Shown piece after piece: positions 25,592-34,864 of a stretch of DNA of 64,000 bases; positions within the stretch are counted from its first letter, which is position 1, and every line of letters begins with the position of its first letter. This DNA comes from Pseudomaricurvus sp033283335 (GTDB lineage: Bacteria > Pseudomonadota > Gammaproteobacteria > Pseudomonadales > Cellvibrionaceae). The stretch spans positions 124,001 to 188,000 of the forward strand of contig JAWMQP010000008.1 of NCBI GenBank assembly GCA_033283335.1, read 5' to 3'. The translations under genes and the position numbers were made by a program. The notes below the pieces were generated by a model. The model saw only the letters and a list, made by a program, of their open reading frames with translations, had not been told where the DNA came from and made no database searches.

Positions 25592-28417
25592 ATGACCAAC
25601 CCAGCCAATTTCCAATCCCGTCATATCGGCCCCAATACCGACGAGCAACAGGCCATGTTGCAGGCCCTGGGCTACAACAGCATGGCGGACTTTATCGGGG
25701 CGGTGATCCCCGCCAATATCCGTCTGCCGGAAGCGCTGGCGCTGCCTGCCGCGGTCAGTGAGACCGAAGCCTTGAAGCTGATGCAGGCGGTGGCGGATCA
25801 GAATCAGGTGATGCGTTCCCTGATCGGTCAGGGCTATTACAACACCCACACGCCGAAAGTAATTCTGCGCAATGTGATGGAAAACCCCGCCTGGTACACG
25901 GCCTACACCCCATACCAGCCGGAAATTTCCCAGGGCCGCCTGGAGGCCCTGCTGAACTACCAGACAATGGTCTGTGATTTGACCGGCATGGAATTGGCGA
26001 ATGCCTCCATGCTGGATGAAGCCACCGCCGCTGCCGAAGCCATGGCGCTGTGTCAGCGTATGGCCAAATCCAAGTCGATGAACTTTTTTGTCGACGCAGA
26101 CTGTCTGCCGCAAACCATTGACGTCATACAGACTCGGGCCAAGCCCTTGGACATCAATGTCATTATCGGCAATCCGAACACCGATCTGCAGGCCGACGAT
26201 GTGTTCGGGGTGTTGCTGCAGTACCCGGGTGCCAGTGGCCAGATCAATGATTACCGTGAAGTGATCGAGGCGGTACACGCCGGCAAGGGTCTGGTGGCGA
26301 TGGCGGCCGATATCCTGGCGTTAACGCTGTTGACCTCGCCGTCTGAACTGGGTGCCGATGTGGCCATTGGTTCCAGTCAGCGTTTTGGCGTACCGCTGGG
26401 CTACGGTGGTCCTCACGCCGCCTATATGGCCACCAAAGAAAAGTACAAGCGCTCCCTCCCGGGGCGTTTGGTGGGCCGCTCCGTCGACAGCCAGGGTAAC
26501 GAGGCCCTGCGTCTGGCGCTGCAGACTCGCGAGCAGCACATCCGTCGTGAAAAGGCGACCTCCAATATATGTACCGCTCAGGTGTTGTTGGCCGTGATGG
26601 CCAGTATGTACGCTGTCTACCACGGTCCGCAGGGCCTGAAAGCCATTGCCGAGAGCGTGCACGCCAAGACCAGCAACCTGGCGGCGGAATTAAAAGCGGC
26701 CGGTTTTGAGCTGGTGAACACTAGCTGGTTCGATACCCTCACGGTCAACACCGGAGACAAAACCGCCAGCATTCACCAGCGTGCACTGGCTAACGGCCTG
26801 AACCTGCGTGTTGTCAGTGACAGCCAAGTGGGAATCTCCCTGGACGAAACCGTTGAAACCGAAGATCTGCAGGCGATCCTCGCCAGCTTTGGCATTGACT
26901 CGATTAATGGTGAAGAATCCGATCTGGTGATCCCGGAAAGCCTGCGCCGGCAGAGCGATTTCCTCACCCATCCGGTGTTCAACAGCTACCACTCGGAAAC
27001 CGAAATGCTGCGCTACCTGCGCGGTCTGGCAGACAAGGACCTGGCGCTGGATCGGGCTATGATTCCGCTCGGTTCCTGCACCATGAAGCTGAACGCCACT
27101 TCGGAAATGATTCCCGTCACCTGGCCAGAATTCAGTAACCTGCACCCGTTTGCGCCGCTGGACCAGTGCCAGGGCTATAAGCAGCTGGATGAGCAACTGA
27201 ATCGCATGTTGTGCGAAGCCACTGGTTACGATGACATCTCCTTCCAGCCCAACGCCGGCTCCCAGGGCGAGTACGCCGGTCTGCTGGCGATCCGCGGCTA
27301 CCACGAATCCCGCGGTGAGGGTCATCGCAATATCTGCCTGATTCCCAGTTCAGCTCACGGCACCAACCCAGCTTCTGCCCAGATGTGCGGCATGAAGGTG
27401 GTTGTGACCGCTTGTGACGCCAAGGGCGAAGTGGACATGGACGATCTGCGGGCGAAGGCCGAGCAGCACAGCGACAACCTGGCGGCGATTATGATCACCT
27501 ACCCGTCGACGCACGGGGTGTTCGAGGAGAATATCCGCGATATTTGCGAGTTGATCCACGGTCACGGCGGTCAGGTGTATGTGGACGGTGCCAACTTCAA
27601 TGCCATGGTGGGCTTGTGCAAGCCGGGTGAATTTGGCGGCGACGTGTCACACCTGAACCTGCACAAAACTTTCTGTATTCCGCACGGTGGCGGTGGTCCT
27701 GGTGTCGGTCCGGTGGCGGTGAAGTCTCACCTGGCGCCATTCCTGCCCGGTCACCGCAATATGGCCAGCCAGGAGCTGGCGGTTTCTGCCGCCCATCTGG
27801 GCAGTGCCAGCATTCTGCCGATCACCTGGATGTACATCACCATGATGGGGGCTGAGGGTCTGCAAGCGGCCACCGAGGGTGCCATCCTGAATGCCAACTA
27901 TGTGGCTAAACGTCTGTCAGCGTCTTATCCGATTCTCTACACCGGCAAAAATGATCTGGTGGCGCACGAGTGCATTGTCGATCTGCGCCCGATCAAGGAC
28001 GAGACCGGTGTGGATGTGGAAGATGTGGCCAAGCGTCTGATTGACTACGGTTTCCATGCGCCCACCATGTCTTTCCCGGTGGCTGGTACCTTAATGATCG
28101 AACCGACCGAAAGTGAAAGCCAGTATGAGCTGGATCGTTTCTGCGATGCCATGCTGAAAATCGCCGAAGAGATCGATGCCGTTCGTAAAGGCGAAGTGGA
28201 GCTGGTCAACAGCCCGCTGGTAAACGCTCCGCACACCGTTGAGATGGTTTCAGCCGACGAGTGGAACTACGCGTACCCGCGTTCGCAGGGTGGTTTCCCG
28301 CTGGAGAGTCTGCGTAAAAACAAATACTGGCCGCCGGTCGGTCGTATCGATAACGTTTATGGTGACCGCAACCTTTCATGCAGCTGTGCGCCCATTGAGG
28401 CTTACTTGGACAGCTGA
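25592..28417 (+). CDS. gcvP: Glycine dehydrogenase (decarboxylating), P protein
   Basis: This PLP enzyme decarboxylates glycine and loads the aminomethyl group on the H protein. The 941 residues form the long single-chain type with two homologous halves. The PLP lysine is Lys692 in HLNLHKTFCIPHGGGGPG, and the Gly-rich loop GGGGPGVGP follows. N-terminal FQSRHIGPN and HTPKVILRNVMENPAWYTAY are typical. Length is near the normal 950-960. It is the second gene of the gcvT-gcvP pair; the H protein must be encoded elsewhere. A hairpin terminator follows at 28473. Confidence 0.96.
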   Translation: MTNPANFQSRHIGPNTDEQQAMLQALGYNSMADFIGAVIPANIRLPEALALPAAVSETEALKLMQAVADQNQVMRSLIGQGYYNTHTPKVILRNVMENPAWYTAYTPYQPEISQGRLEALLNYQTMVCDLTGMELANASMLDEATAAAEAMALCQRMAKSKSMNFFVDADCLPQTIDVIQTRAKPLDINVIIGNPNTDLQADDVFGVLLQYPGASGQINDYREVIEAVHAGKGLVAMAADILALTLLTSPSELGADVAIGSSQRFGVPLGYGGPHAAYMATKEKYKRSLPGRLVGRSVDSQGNEALRLALQTREQHIRREKATSNICTAQVLLAVMASMYAVYHGPQGLKAIAESVHAKTSNLAAELKAAGFELVNTSWFDTLTVNTGDKTASIHQRALANGLNLRVVSDSQVGISLDETVETEDLQAILASFGIDSINGEESDLVIPESLRRQSDFLTHPVFNSYHSETEMLRYLRGLADKDLALDRAMIPLGSCTMKLNATSEMIPVTWPEFSNLHPFAPLDQCQGYKQLDEQLNRMLCEATGYDDISFQPNAGSQGEYAGLLAIRGYHESRGEGHRNICLIPSSAHGTNPASAQMCGMKVVVTACDAKGEVDMDDLRAKAEQHSDNLAAIMITYPSTHGVFEENIRDICELIHGHGGQVYVDGANFNAMVGLCKPGEFGGDVSHLNLHKTFCIPHGGGGPGVGPVAVKSHLAPFLPGHRNMASQELAVSAAHLGSASILPITWMYITMMGAEGLQAATEGAILNANYVAKRLSASYPILYTGKNDLVAHECIVDLRPIKDETGVDVEDVAKRLIDYGFHAPTMSFPVAGTLMIEPTESESQYELDRFCDAMLKIAEEIDAVRKGEVELVNSPLVNAPHTVEMVSADEWNYAYPRSQGGFPLESLRKNKYWPPVGRIDNVYGDRNLSCSCAPIEAYLDS

Positions 28418-28472
28418 TTTTCCTACTGTGTCTGGTTGGTCCGGGGTTTCGGATCAGCCAGCTCCTCCTGAT

Positions 28473-28504
28473 AAGGCAGAATCCTGTTCACTGGTTCTGC
28501 CTTT
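28473..28504 (+). terminator. Terminator after gcvP
   Basis: AAGGCAGAA (28473-28481) pairs with TTCTGCCTT (28495-28503), with a 13-base loop that can pair a little further. A short pyrimidine run follows. It lies 56 bases after the gcvP stop. Confidence 0.65.
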
Positions 28505-28566
28505 CCCCTGCTTTGTATTGAGCCACGGCCTTTGGTAAGTGTCTGTTATCAGAGATAGCGTGTACT

Positions 28567-28590
28567 GACGGGTCAAAGACATGACCCGTC
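28567..28590. terminator. Hairpin downstream of the receiver-like gene
   Basis: GACGGGTC (28567-28574) and GACCCGTC (28583-28590) form an 8-bp stem with an 8-base loop, 10 bases beyond the stop of the minus-strand gene. There is no T run on the minus strand, so termination activity is doubtful. Confidence 0.35.
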
Positions 28591-28600
28591 GACCGTCAGG

Positions 28601-28999
28601 TTAAATAGCATCACTTGTGTCAAACAGGTCGTGAATATATTGCAGGAATGTTTTGGAAGGGGTGTCGTATGGAAAAAAAGTGTCGGCACCGCATCCAAGT
28701 AACTCACGGCATGTTACGTTATCCGCGGCTGAACCCCAGACAATCAGATGTTTTGCCAGCAGGTCTGGCATAGCATCAATGGTGCGGATTAAATCTTGTA
28801 TAGATGATGTAGGGAAGTCGCCACTGACGATAATCAGCCAGTTGGATTGTGACTTGAGATGGCTTAATAACTCTGCCTCAGAATGGACACAGTTGATATC
28901 GTATGCCTGGTGCAGAAGTTCATCCAATATGTGCGGTTCATGTCCAATAGGGAGTGCGAAGATTATGGTTGTAATTCTTGGGTCAAACACCGTCACCAT
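28601..28999 (-). CDS. Degenerate receiver-like (pseudo-receiver) protein
   Basis: The 132-residue protein shows the alternating beta/alpha pattern of a CheY-like receiver: TTIIFALP for beta 1, WLIIVSGDFP for beta 3, HLIVWGSAAD for beta 4 and GADTFFPYDTPSKTFLQYI for beta 5 and the last helix. The phospho-acceptor Asp is replaced by Ser59, the conserved Lys by Tyr111 and the N-terminal acidic pair is missing. It should therefore not be phosphorylated in the usual way. It is divergent from the PAS-GGDEF-EAL gene. Assignment rests on pattern matching by eye; a simple hypothetical protein is the fallback. Confidence 0.6.
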   Translation of the reverse strand: MVTVFDPRITTIIFALPIGHEPHILDELLHQAYDINCVHSEAELLSHLKSQSNWLIIVSGDFPTSSIQDLIRTIDAMPDLLAKHLIVWGSAADNVTCRELLGCGADTFFPYDTPSKTFLQYIHDLFDTSDAI

Positions 29000-29351
29000 C
29001 CATTTGTGAATTGTTGTCTTGGTCTAAGTCCAGCAAAGGGTCCTCGGTACTGCTGCAGTTGACTTGCTGAGTGTATCCTGTGTGTTTAAAGGCTGTTGGG
29101 GCTGGCAGTGGTTCGATATGATAATTTATTCTGTCAAGTGTCCAATCAGAAGTTCAGTTTTCTAGGTATTTTTTGTTTTAGATCAAATTTCATATGTCTG
29201 TTTTTGATAGAAATATCCTCTAGCTTTCTCTGCCTGTTACAAAGCCTGTGACAAAGATGGTTGCGTCTGGGGATATCGGTGCAGGAGGGATTCCATTAGC
29301 TGCAGGCTCACTCAGTCACAAATGCAGTTGGCCGTATGGATACAATGACAG
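29000..29351. other. AT-rich intergenic region between divergent signalling genes
   Basis: The 352 bases carry no gene that I can support. The stretch 29120-29240 is A/T-rich compared with its surroundings and should hold promoters for both flanking genes. A near repeat, GTTACAAAG / GTGACAAAG, lies at about 29237-29256. No convincing -35/-10 pair or hairpin was found. Confidence 0.5.
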
Positions 29352-31100
29352 ATGACAATCGTAGAAAAAAATGAGAGGGACACCCAGGATCGGGCGGTAT
29401 TCGAGGATTTATCGAAAATCGAAAATGATTATCGGCAGCGACAGCTACGACGTATTCTGTTTGAAAACAGTTCTGATGCGATTGTGATTGCGGATCCGAA
29501 AAATTGCATCATGGACGTGAATGAAGCCTTTACCCGCTTGACCGGCTATGACAAAGAGCAGGCCTTGGGAAAACCCTCGGGGTTTATGAAATCCGGCAGA
29601 CATTCAACGACTTTTTATCGACAAATGTGGAAGGCTTTGGAGTCGGAGGGCGCTTGGGAGGGGGAGGTCTGGGATCGCCATAAGAACGGCCATATCTATC
29701 CCAAAAGCTTGAAGATTGAAGTGGTTAAGTCACTTCAGGGTGACGTCAGTTGTTATGTAGGTATGTTCCGGGACAGCAGTGAGCAGAGGAACCATGACAA
29801 GCAGCTGCAAGAGCTGGCCTATTATGATCCACTGACGAAACTACCTAACCGCCGCTTACTGATGGAGCGACTTGAGCAACGGCTGATCGCGAACGATCGA
29901 AATGGCAGCAAAACTGCATTGCTAAGTATTGATGTGGATAAGTTTAAGTCAGTCAATGACACCTATGGTCATCCCACTGGCGATGCTTTGTTGATAGAAA
30001 TTGCCCGTAGCTTAAGCGCGGTCATTCGAGCCTCTGATACCTTGGGGCGTATTAGTGGCGATGAATTTATCATTCTCGCGGATGTGAGCCGGGCGGAAGA
30101 GGATATGGCTATTCTGGCCAGCAAGCTGGTTGTGGCGATGGACAAGCTGGCTGATGTGGATGGTAAACAGCTGTTTGCCAGCTTAAGTATTGGGATTGCT
30201 TTTTACCCGGATAACGCCTCTTCAGCCAGTGAGTTGATATCCCATGCTGATATGGCCATGTACCAGGCCAAACGTACAAACGGCAATCAATACTGCTTTT
30301 ATGACAAATCCATTGGCGATCACCACCGTCTCCAATTGGATTTGGCCAATGGTTTGAAGAACGCGTTACGATGGTCTGAATTATTCGCCCACTTCCAGCC
30401 GATAGTGAGGCTCAGGGACCTGACGGTAGATTCATTTGAAGCGCTGGCTCGATGGTCCGACGCTAAACGGGGGGATGTCAGGCCAGACTTGTTCATTCCT
30501 GTTGCCGAAGAGTCCGGCATGATTGATGCTGTTACGGAGCAGGTCTTTCATTGCAGCTGTGATCTATTGTCGCATCCGAAATTTCCCGCTAATGCCAAAA
30601 TCGCCCTGAATCTCTCAGCGCAACAATTGAAGTCAAAGTCATTGGTAGAGTGGCTGGAGAGTCTGGTGAAGCAGCGACAAGTATTGTTAACACAATTCAA
30701 AATCGAGTTGACTGAGTCCACCTTAATTCCTGATCTTGAGCAAGTGTCTGAGAATTTGCTGCGTCTGAAACAACTGGGTGTGGAAATTGCACTTGATGAC
30801 TTTGGGACCGGATTTTCTTCGTTAAATCATTTAAAACGATTTCCCCTGAATTTCATCAAGATTGATAAATCCTTTATCCGCGAGCTGACTGAGGATAAGT
30901 CGTCAGAAAGTTATTTGATCGTCAAGGCCATTATTCGTATGGCTCAGAGCCTCAGGTTGGAAGTTGTGGCGGAAGGTGTAGAGACCTCTAAACAGGTCGA
31001 TATTTTACGTCTCTTGGGCTGTGACCTGGCCCAGGGGTATTTGTTTTGCCGCCCCAAACCCTGGCAGGACATCATGGAGGAGATGTCGGCAAGGGCATAA
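29352..31100 (+). CDS. PAS-GGDEF-EAL cyclic-di-GMP signalling protein
   Basis: The 582-residue cytosolic protein has no membrane segment. A PAS domain (about 33-145) is followed by a GGDEF domain whose signature is SGDEF (235-239) with an upstream inhibitory I-site RASD. The EAL domain has EAL at 363-365 and its key residues intact: NLSAQQL, ELTES, DDFGTG, IKIDKSF, AEGVET and QGYLF. The EAL half should hydrolyse c-di-GMP. The first Gly of GGDEF is Ser, which some active cyclases tolerate, so the cyclase half may be active or may serve as a GTP sensor. It precedes the chemoreceptor gene by 139 bases, which suggests a link to motility or surface behaviour. Confidence 0.92.
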   Translation: MTIVEKNERDTQDRAVFEDLSKIENDYRQRQLRRILFENSSDAIVIADPKNCIMDVNEAFTRLTGYDKEQALGKPSGFMKSGRHSTTFYRQMWKALESEGAWEGEVWDRHKNGHIYPKSLKIEVVKSLQGDVSCYVGMFRDSSEQRNHDKQLQELAYYDPLTKLPNRRLLMERLEQRLIANDRNGSKTALLSIDVDKFKSVNDTYGHPTGDALLIEIARSLSAVIRASDTLGRISGDEFIILADVSRAEEDMAILASKLVVAMDKLADVDGKQLFASLSIGIAFYPDNASSASELISHADMAMYQAKRTNGNQYCFYDKSIGDHHRLQLDLANGLKNALRWSELFAHFQPIVRLRDLTVDSFEALARWSDAKRGDVRPDLFIPVAEESGMIDAVTEQVFHCSCDLLSHPKFPANAKIALNLSAQQLKSKSLVEWLESLVKQRQVLLTQFKIELTESTLIPDLEQVSENLLRLKQLGVEIALDDFGTGFSSLNHLKRFPLNFIKIDKSFIRELTEDKSSESYLIVKAIIRMAQSLRLEVVAEGVETSKQVDILRLLGCDLAQGYLFCRPKPWQDIMEEMSARA

Positions 31101-31239
31101 GCGGCTATTGATCTGCATCAAATCCTATCCGATTTCCGAAGCATTTTGCCATGATTTTTTCCGTCAGGCTCAACTTTCCGTGCGGGCTTCCGATAACCGG
31201 TTAATACCTAAAATCAACGATGGTTGTCGGGGCTCTTCG

Positions 31240-32460
31240 ATGCGTGATATCCCTTTAAAGTACAAGTTTTGGCTGGTCAATATCATTACCTTTATGGGGA
31301 TGTTGGTACTCACCCTCTACGCCATGAAACGGACTCAGTCTGCGCTTGCTCTGGCAGGACAACCGCAGGATTTCTCGGCGCTGTTTTGGTCCGAGGCAGC
31401 GGGCTATGCCAGTGTGGTGTTTGTATTGATGCTATGTGTCATGGGTGGGTCCCAGGCCCTGATTTGGTTTGTGCAGCGTAATATCACCACCTTGCGTGAT
31501 GCCATGCAGGCCGTTCAACACCAGCGGGATCTGCGTATTCGGGTTAACACATCCAGTGCCGATGAAGTGGGCGATATGGGGTGTGCGTTCAATGCCATGC
31601 AGGATGTGTTGCAGTCGGTGGTGGTTCAGGTGGATACGGCCAGCACTGATGTGGCGGAGTCTGTGGGTACTCTCAACGATGCGGTGACTCGCACCTATGA
31701 GGGGTTGAAAACTCAAAACAGCAGTGTGGCGCATATTGAATTGCAGATGAAGACGATGCTGGATAGCTCAAGGGATGTGTTGAGGGATGCGAATGAAGCG
31801 CAGCAGTATTCCAGTGACGCTTGTGAGTTGACCCATGATGGTCGTGACGTGGTCGTGTCCCTGGCTGAAGCCTTTCAAACGCTGGCATCCGATGTCCAGC
31901 AGTCTGAGGGGTTGATGCGTCAATTGTCCGCCGACAGTGATCGTATTGAGCGGGTGCTGAATGTCATACGTGAAATTGCCGAGCAGACCAATCTGCTGGC
32001 TCTCAACGCCGCGATTGAAGCGGCTCGAGCGGGGGAGAGCGGTCGTGGTTTTGCCGTGGTGGCCGACGAGGTCCGCTCCCTGGCTGTGCGCGCCAGTGAG
32101 TCAACCGACGAAATTCGGACCATTGTAGAAGCGCTGCAACGCACCACCCACGAGTCGGTGATTTTGATGAACGACAGTGTCGAGCGGGCCAGTGCCAGTC
32201 ACACATTGACTGGGCGTGCCAGCGAGGCCTTACAGTCCATCAACAGCGCGGTTGAGCAGATCCGTCATCACAGTGCCAAAATATCCCACAGTATGGAACG
32301 ACAGGTGGCCTCAGCCGATCAGGTTTATCATTCCGTCGATGACATTCATAACATCACTCAAAACACCGTCGATATTGCCAATCTTCTCAGTGGCAGCGGT
32401 GAAGAGCTGTCGAGCCTGGCGGGGTGTTTGCGCGATACGGTTGGCCAGTTCAGGGTCTGA
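31240..32460 (+). CDS. Methyl-accepting chemotaxis protein with a minimal periplasmic part
   Basis: From ATG 31240 the protein has 406 residues. Two transmembrane segments (about 9-30 and 52-76) enclose a loop of only about 20-25 residues, too small for a usual ligand-binding domain. A HAMP region (RNITTLRDAMQAV through EVGDMGCAFNAMQ) and a long coiled-coil follow. The kinase-control tip is QTNLLALNAAIEAARAGESG with RGFAVVADEVRSLA. No C-terminal CheR-binding pentapeptide is present. Signals may be sensed in the membrane or cytoplasm. An open frame extends upstream to 31021, overlapping the GGDEF-EAL gene, but that part is not receptor-like. Confidence 0.88.
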   Translation: MRDIPLKYKFWLVNIITFMGMLVLTLYAMKRTQSALALAGQPQDFSALFWSEAAGYASVVFVLMLCVMGGSQALIWFVQRNITTLRDAMQAVQHQRDLRIRVNTSSADEVGDMGCAFNAMQDVLQSVVVQVDTASTDVAESVGTLNDAVTRTYEGLKTQNSSVAHIELQMKTMLDSSRDVLRDANEAQQYSSDACELTHDGRDVVVSLAEAFQTLASDVQQSEGLMRQLSADSDRIERVLNVIREIAEQTNLLALNAAIEAARAGESGRGFAVVADEVRSLAVRASESTDEIRTIVEALQRTTHESVILMNDSVERASASHTLTGRASEALQSINSAVEQIRHHSAKISHSMERQVASADQVYHSVDDIHNITQNTVDIANLLSGSGEELSSLAGCLRDTVGQFRV

Positions 32461-32574
32461 CGGTAGAATCACTTTCTTCACCGCTTGTCATCAAAAACGG
32501 TTCTTGGGGGTGGCTGTGTCACAATGAGCCAAAATGCTACTATGTGATGTCCGCCCGTGCAGAAGGAACTCATC

Positions 32575-33813
32575 ATGTCAGACCGAGACCCGCCGAATAA
32601 CCCCCAGGGTGATCACAGCCGTCTGGAGAATCACAGCTTCCTGCTGGTATTGGTACTGGTGAGCCTGCTGTTTCTCTACCTGCTGAAGCCGTTTTTCAGC
32701 CCGGTGTTCTGGGCCTGTGTGATCACCATCCTGTTTTACCCCCTCTATCAATTGCTCCAGTCACGCTGGCAGCGTCCCAATCTGTCGGCACTGACGACAC
32801 TGGTGGTGTGCGTACTGGTAGGGGTGGCGCCGATGTTGTTTTTGGTCAACTCCATGGTGGATGAAGCAACGGAACTTTATCACTTGCTGGAGAGCGGTGA
32901 ACTGGATCCGGCCGAGTATCTCGAAAAAGTTCGCGAAGGCTTTCCGTTTGTGCAGGGGCTGCTGGATCGCTTTAATGTGGATCTGTCGTTGATCAAAGAA
33001 ACCCTGACCAACAGCGCCGGCAGTGTGAGTCGCTGGGCGGCGCAAAACACCTTGTCGATTGGTCAGAACATGCTGCAGTTCATTGTCAGCCTGGCCCTGA
33101 TGCTGTATCTGGTGTTTTTTCTGTTGCGCGATGGGCCCATGCTGATCAACTTAATGATTCGCGCGTTGCCGCTGGGGGATGAGCGGGAGCGGCATTTGTT
33201 TAATAAATTTGCCGAAGTCACTCGTGCCACGGTCAAGGGCAATTTGGTGGTGGCCATTATTCAAGGCAGCCTGGGAGGCATTATCTTTGCCGTACTGGGC
33301 ATTAATGGCGCTGTTTTTTGGGGCGCGGTGATGGTGTTGTTGTCGCTCATTCCGGTGGTTGGCGCCAGTCTGATCTGGGGACCGGTGGCGGTGTATTTGT
33401 TTGCGGTGGGCAGTTGGGAGAAAGGCATGATCCTGACCGTCTTTGGTGCCGGGATTATTGGCCTGGTGGACAATCTGTTGCGCCCCGTCCTGGTTGGACG
33501 GGACACAAAACTACCGGATTATCTGGTACTGTTATCGACCCTGGGGGGCTTTGCCTTGTTCGGTATGAACGGCTTTGTCATTGGCCCGTTGATTGCGGTG
33601 TTGTTTATCGCCTTTTGGCAGATTTTCATTCTGGAATTTAATACCTTTCCAGACAATGCTCCTCAAGACCGTATTCCTCAAGACATTGTCCCTAAAGACG
33701 ATGCCCCGTTGGCAAACACGTCCACATCGGCTGGGGACTCAGCGCAAGATGCATTGCCTATCGATCAGACGGGTCGACTTACTGCCAACCCCGACGACCC
33801 TCATCCTCAATAA
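32575..33813 (+). CDS. AI-2E family transporter (PerM/YdiK-like permease)
   Basis: The 412-residue protein has about eight transmembrane segments. The first pair is VLVSLLFLYLLKPFFSPVFWA and the next TTLVVCVLVGVAPMLFLV. The family sequence FLLRDGPMLINLMIRALPLG is followed by NLVVAIIQGSLGGIIFAVLG, and DNLLRPVLVGRDTKLPDYLVL is the typical signature. The tail of about 55 residues is hydrophilic and contains short PQD-type repeats. Members export varied small molecules; the substrate cannot be told. ATG 32575 has AAGGA upstream. The 3' end overlaps the convergent lpxC by 35 bases. Confidence 0.85.
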   Translation: MSDRDPPNNPQGDHSRLENHSFLLVLVLVSLLFLYLLKPFFSPVFWACVITILFYPLYQLLQSRWQRPNLSALTTLVVCVLVGVAPMLFLVNSMVDEATELYHLLESGELDPAEYLEKVREGFPFVQGLLDRFNVDLSLIKETLTNSAGSVSRWAAQNTLSIGQNMLQFIVSLALMLYLVFFLLRDGPMLINLMIRALPLGDERERHLFNKFAEVTRATVKGNLVVAIIQGSLGGIIFAVLGINGAVFWGAVMVLLSLIPVVGASLIWGPVAVYLFAVGSWEKGMILTVFGAGIIGLVDNLLRPVLVGRDTKLPDYLVLLSTLGGFALFGMNGFVIGPLIAVLFIAFWQIFILEFNTFPDNAPQDRIPQDIVPKDDAPLANTSTSAGDSAQDALPIDQTGRLTANPDDPHPQ

Positions 33814-34720
33814 TGTGTTCCCAGTTGACGATGGCATTTTCAAGGGTGGTCATTTGCCAGCCGTCTTCACGATGCATCAGCTGGCGCAGCAAATGGTTGT
33901 TAAGCCGATGACCACTGCGCTGGCCGACAAAACAGCCGACAATATGAACACCCAGCAATGACAGGTCGCCCACGGCATCGACCAATTTGTGCCGCACAAA
34001 TTCGTCGTTAAAGCGCAGGCCTTCGGGATTCACCACGTTATCCTTGTCCACCAGAATCGCGTTGCGCAGTGAACCGCCCTGGGCTAAGCCCAACGTCTTC
34101 ATGGCTTGCAAATGTTCCGCAAAACCGAAGGTTCTTGCTGCGCTGACTTGTTGGCTGAAGGTTTTTTGATTGAGGGGCAAGGTAAAGCTCTGCTTGCCGA
34201 TCATGGAGGATTTGAAGTCAATGGTCATATCCAGCCAGGGTTCGGGAAACGGCACCAGACCCGCTTTGGCATTGCCTTCTTTTACCCAAATAGGTTCTTT
34301 AATGACGACCGCCATGCGAGGCTTGGCCTGCGCCATCAGACCGACCGCCTGGATCTGGTCAACAAAAGGCTTGGCGCTGCCGTCCATAATCGGCACTTCA
34401 GCGCCGTCCAAATCGATGCGGCAGTTATCCACCCCGCAAGCAAACAGTGCCGCCATTAGATGCTCAACGGTATCAACACTGACCCCCATTCGATTACTAA
34501 CCGTGGTGGACATGCGGGTATTGGTGACGGTCATCCAGCGAGCCGGAACCACATTGTAGGGTGGTTTCAGGTCCTGGCGATAGAACTCGTAGCCGGAGTC
34601 TGTCGGCGCTGGTTGCAGCGTCATGCTGACCGCTTTCCCCGAGTGCAGACCGCGGCCGATAAAATGGATTGGACGTTTGAGAGTGTGTTGCTGGTATTCG
34701 TGGTCTTGTGTGTTATTCAT
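33779..34720 (-). CDS. lpxC: UDP-3-O-acyl-N-acetylglucosamine deacetylase (LpxC), isolated copy
   Basis: The enzyme catalyses the committed step of lipid A synthesis. The 313 residues contain all key zinc and catalytic residues: Glu86-His87 (VEHLMAAL), His244 and Asp248 (RHKLVDAVGDL) and His271 (SGHRLNNHLL). DGAEVPIMDGSA is also conserved. The gene is not beside ftsZ as in most Gammaproteobacteria. Wording such as GLHSGK, HLMAALFACGVDN and ARTFGF is closer to alphaproteobacterial LpxC than to the E. coli form. It may be a second, transferred copy. AGGAGG lies eight bases before the ATG. It is divergent from an AraC-type regulator. Confidence 0.9.
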   Translation of the reverse strand: MNNTQDHEYQQHTLKRPIHFIGRGLHSGKAVSMTLQPAPTDSGYEFYRQDLKPPYNVVPARWMTVTNTRMSTTVSNRMGVSVDTVEHLMAALFACGVDNCRIDLDGAEVPIMDGSAKPFVDQIQAVGLMAQAKPRMAVVIKEPIWVKEGNAKAGLVPFPEPWLDMTIDFKSSMIGKQSFTLPLNQKTFSQQVSAARTFGFAEHLQAMKTLGLAQGGSLRNAILVDKDNVVNPEGLRFNDEFVRHKLVDAVGDLSLLGVHIVGCFVGQRSGHRLNNHLLRQLMHREDGWQMTTLENAIVNWEHIIEDEGRRGWQ

Positions 34721-34864
34721 GGGAGCAACCTCCTCATTGGATTGAGTTCCAGCTTAGGGTTTGGTCACTCCTATCGCTGATCCCTGCGCACCAAGTAGAA
34801 GTCGGAGATTTGTCTTTTTACGCCAAGGTTTTATCCTTGAGTAATACCGCAGGGAGGTGTGTCG

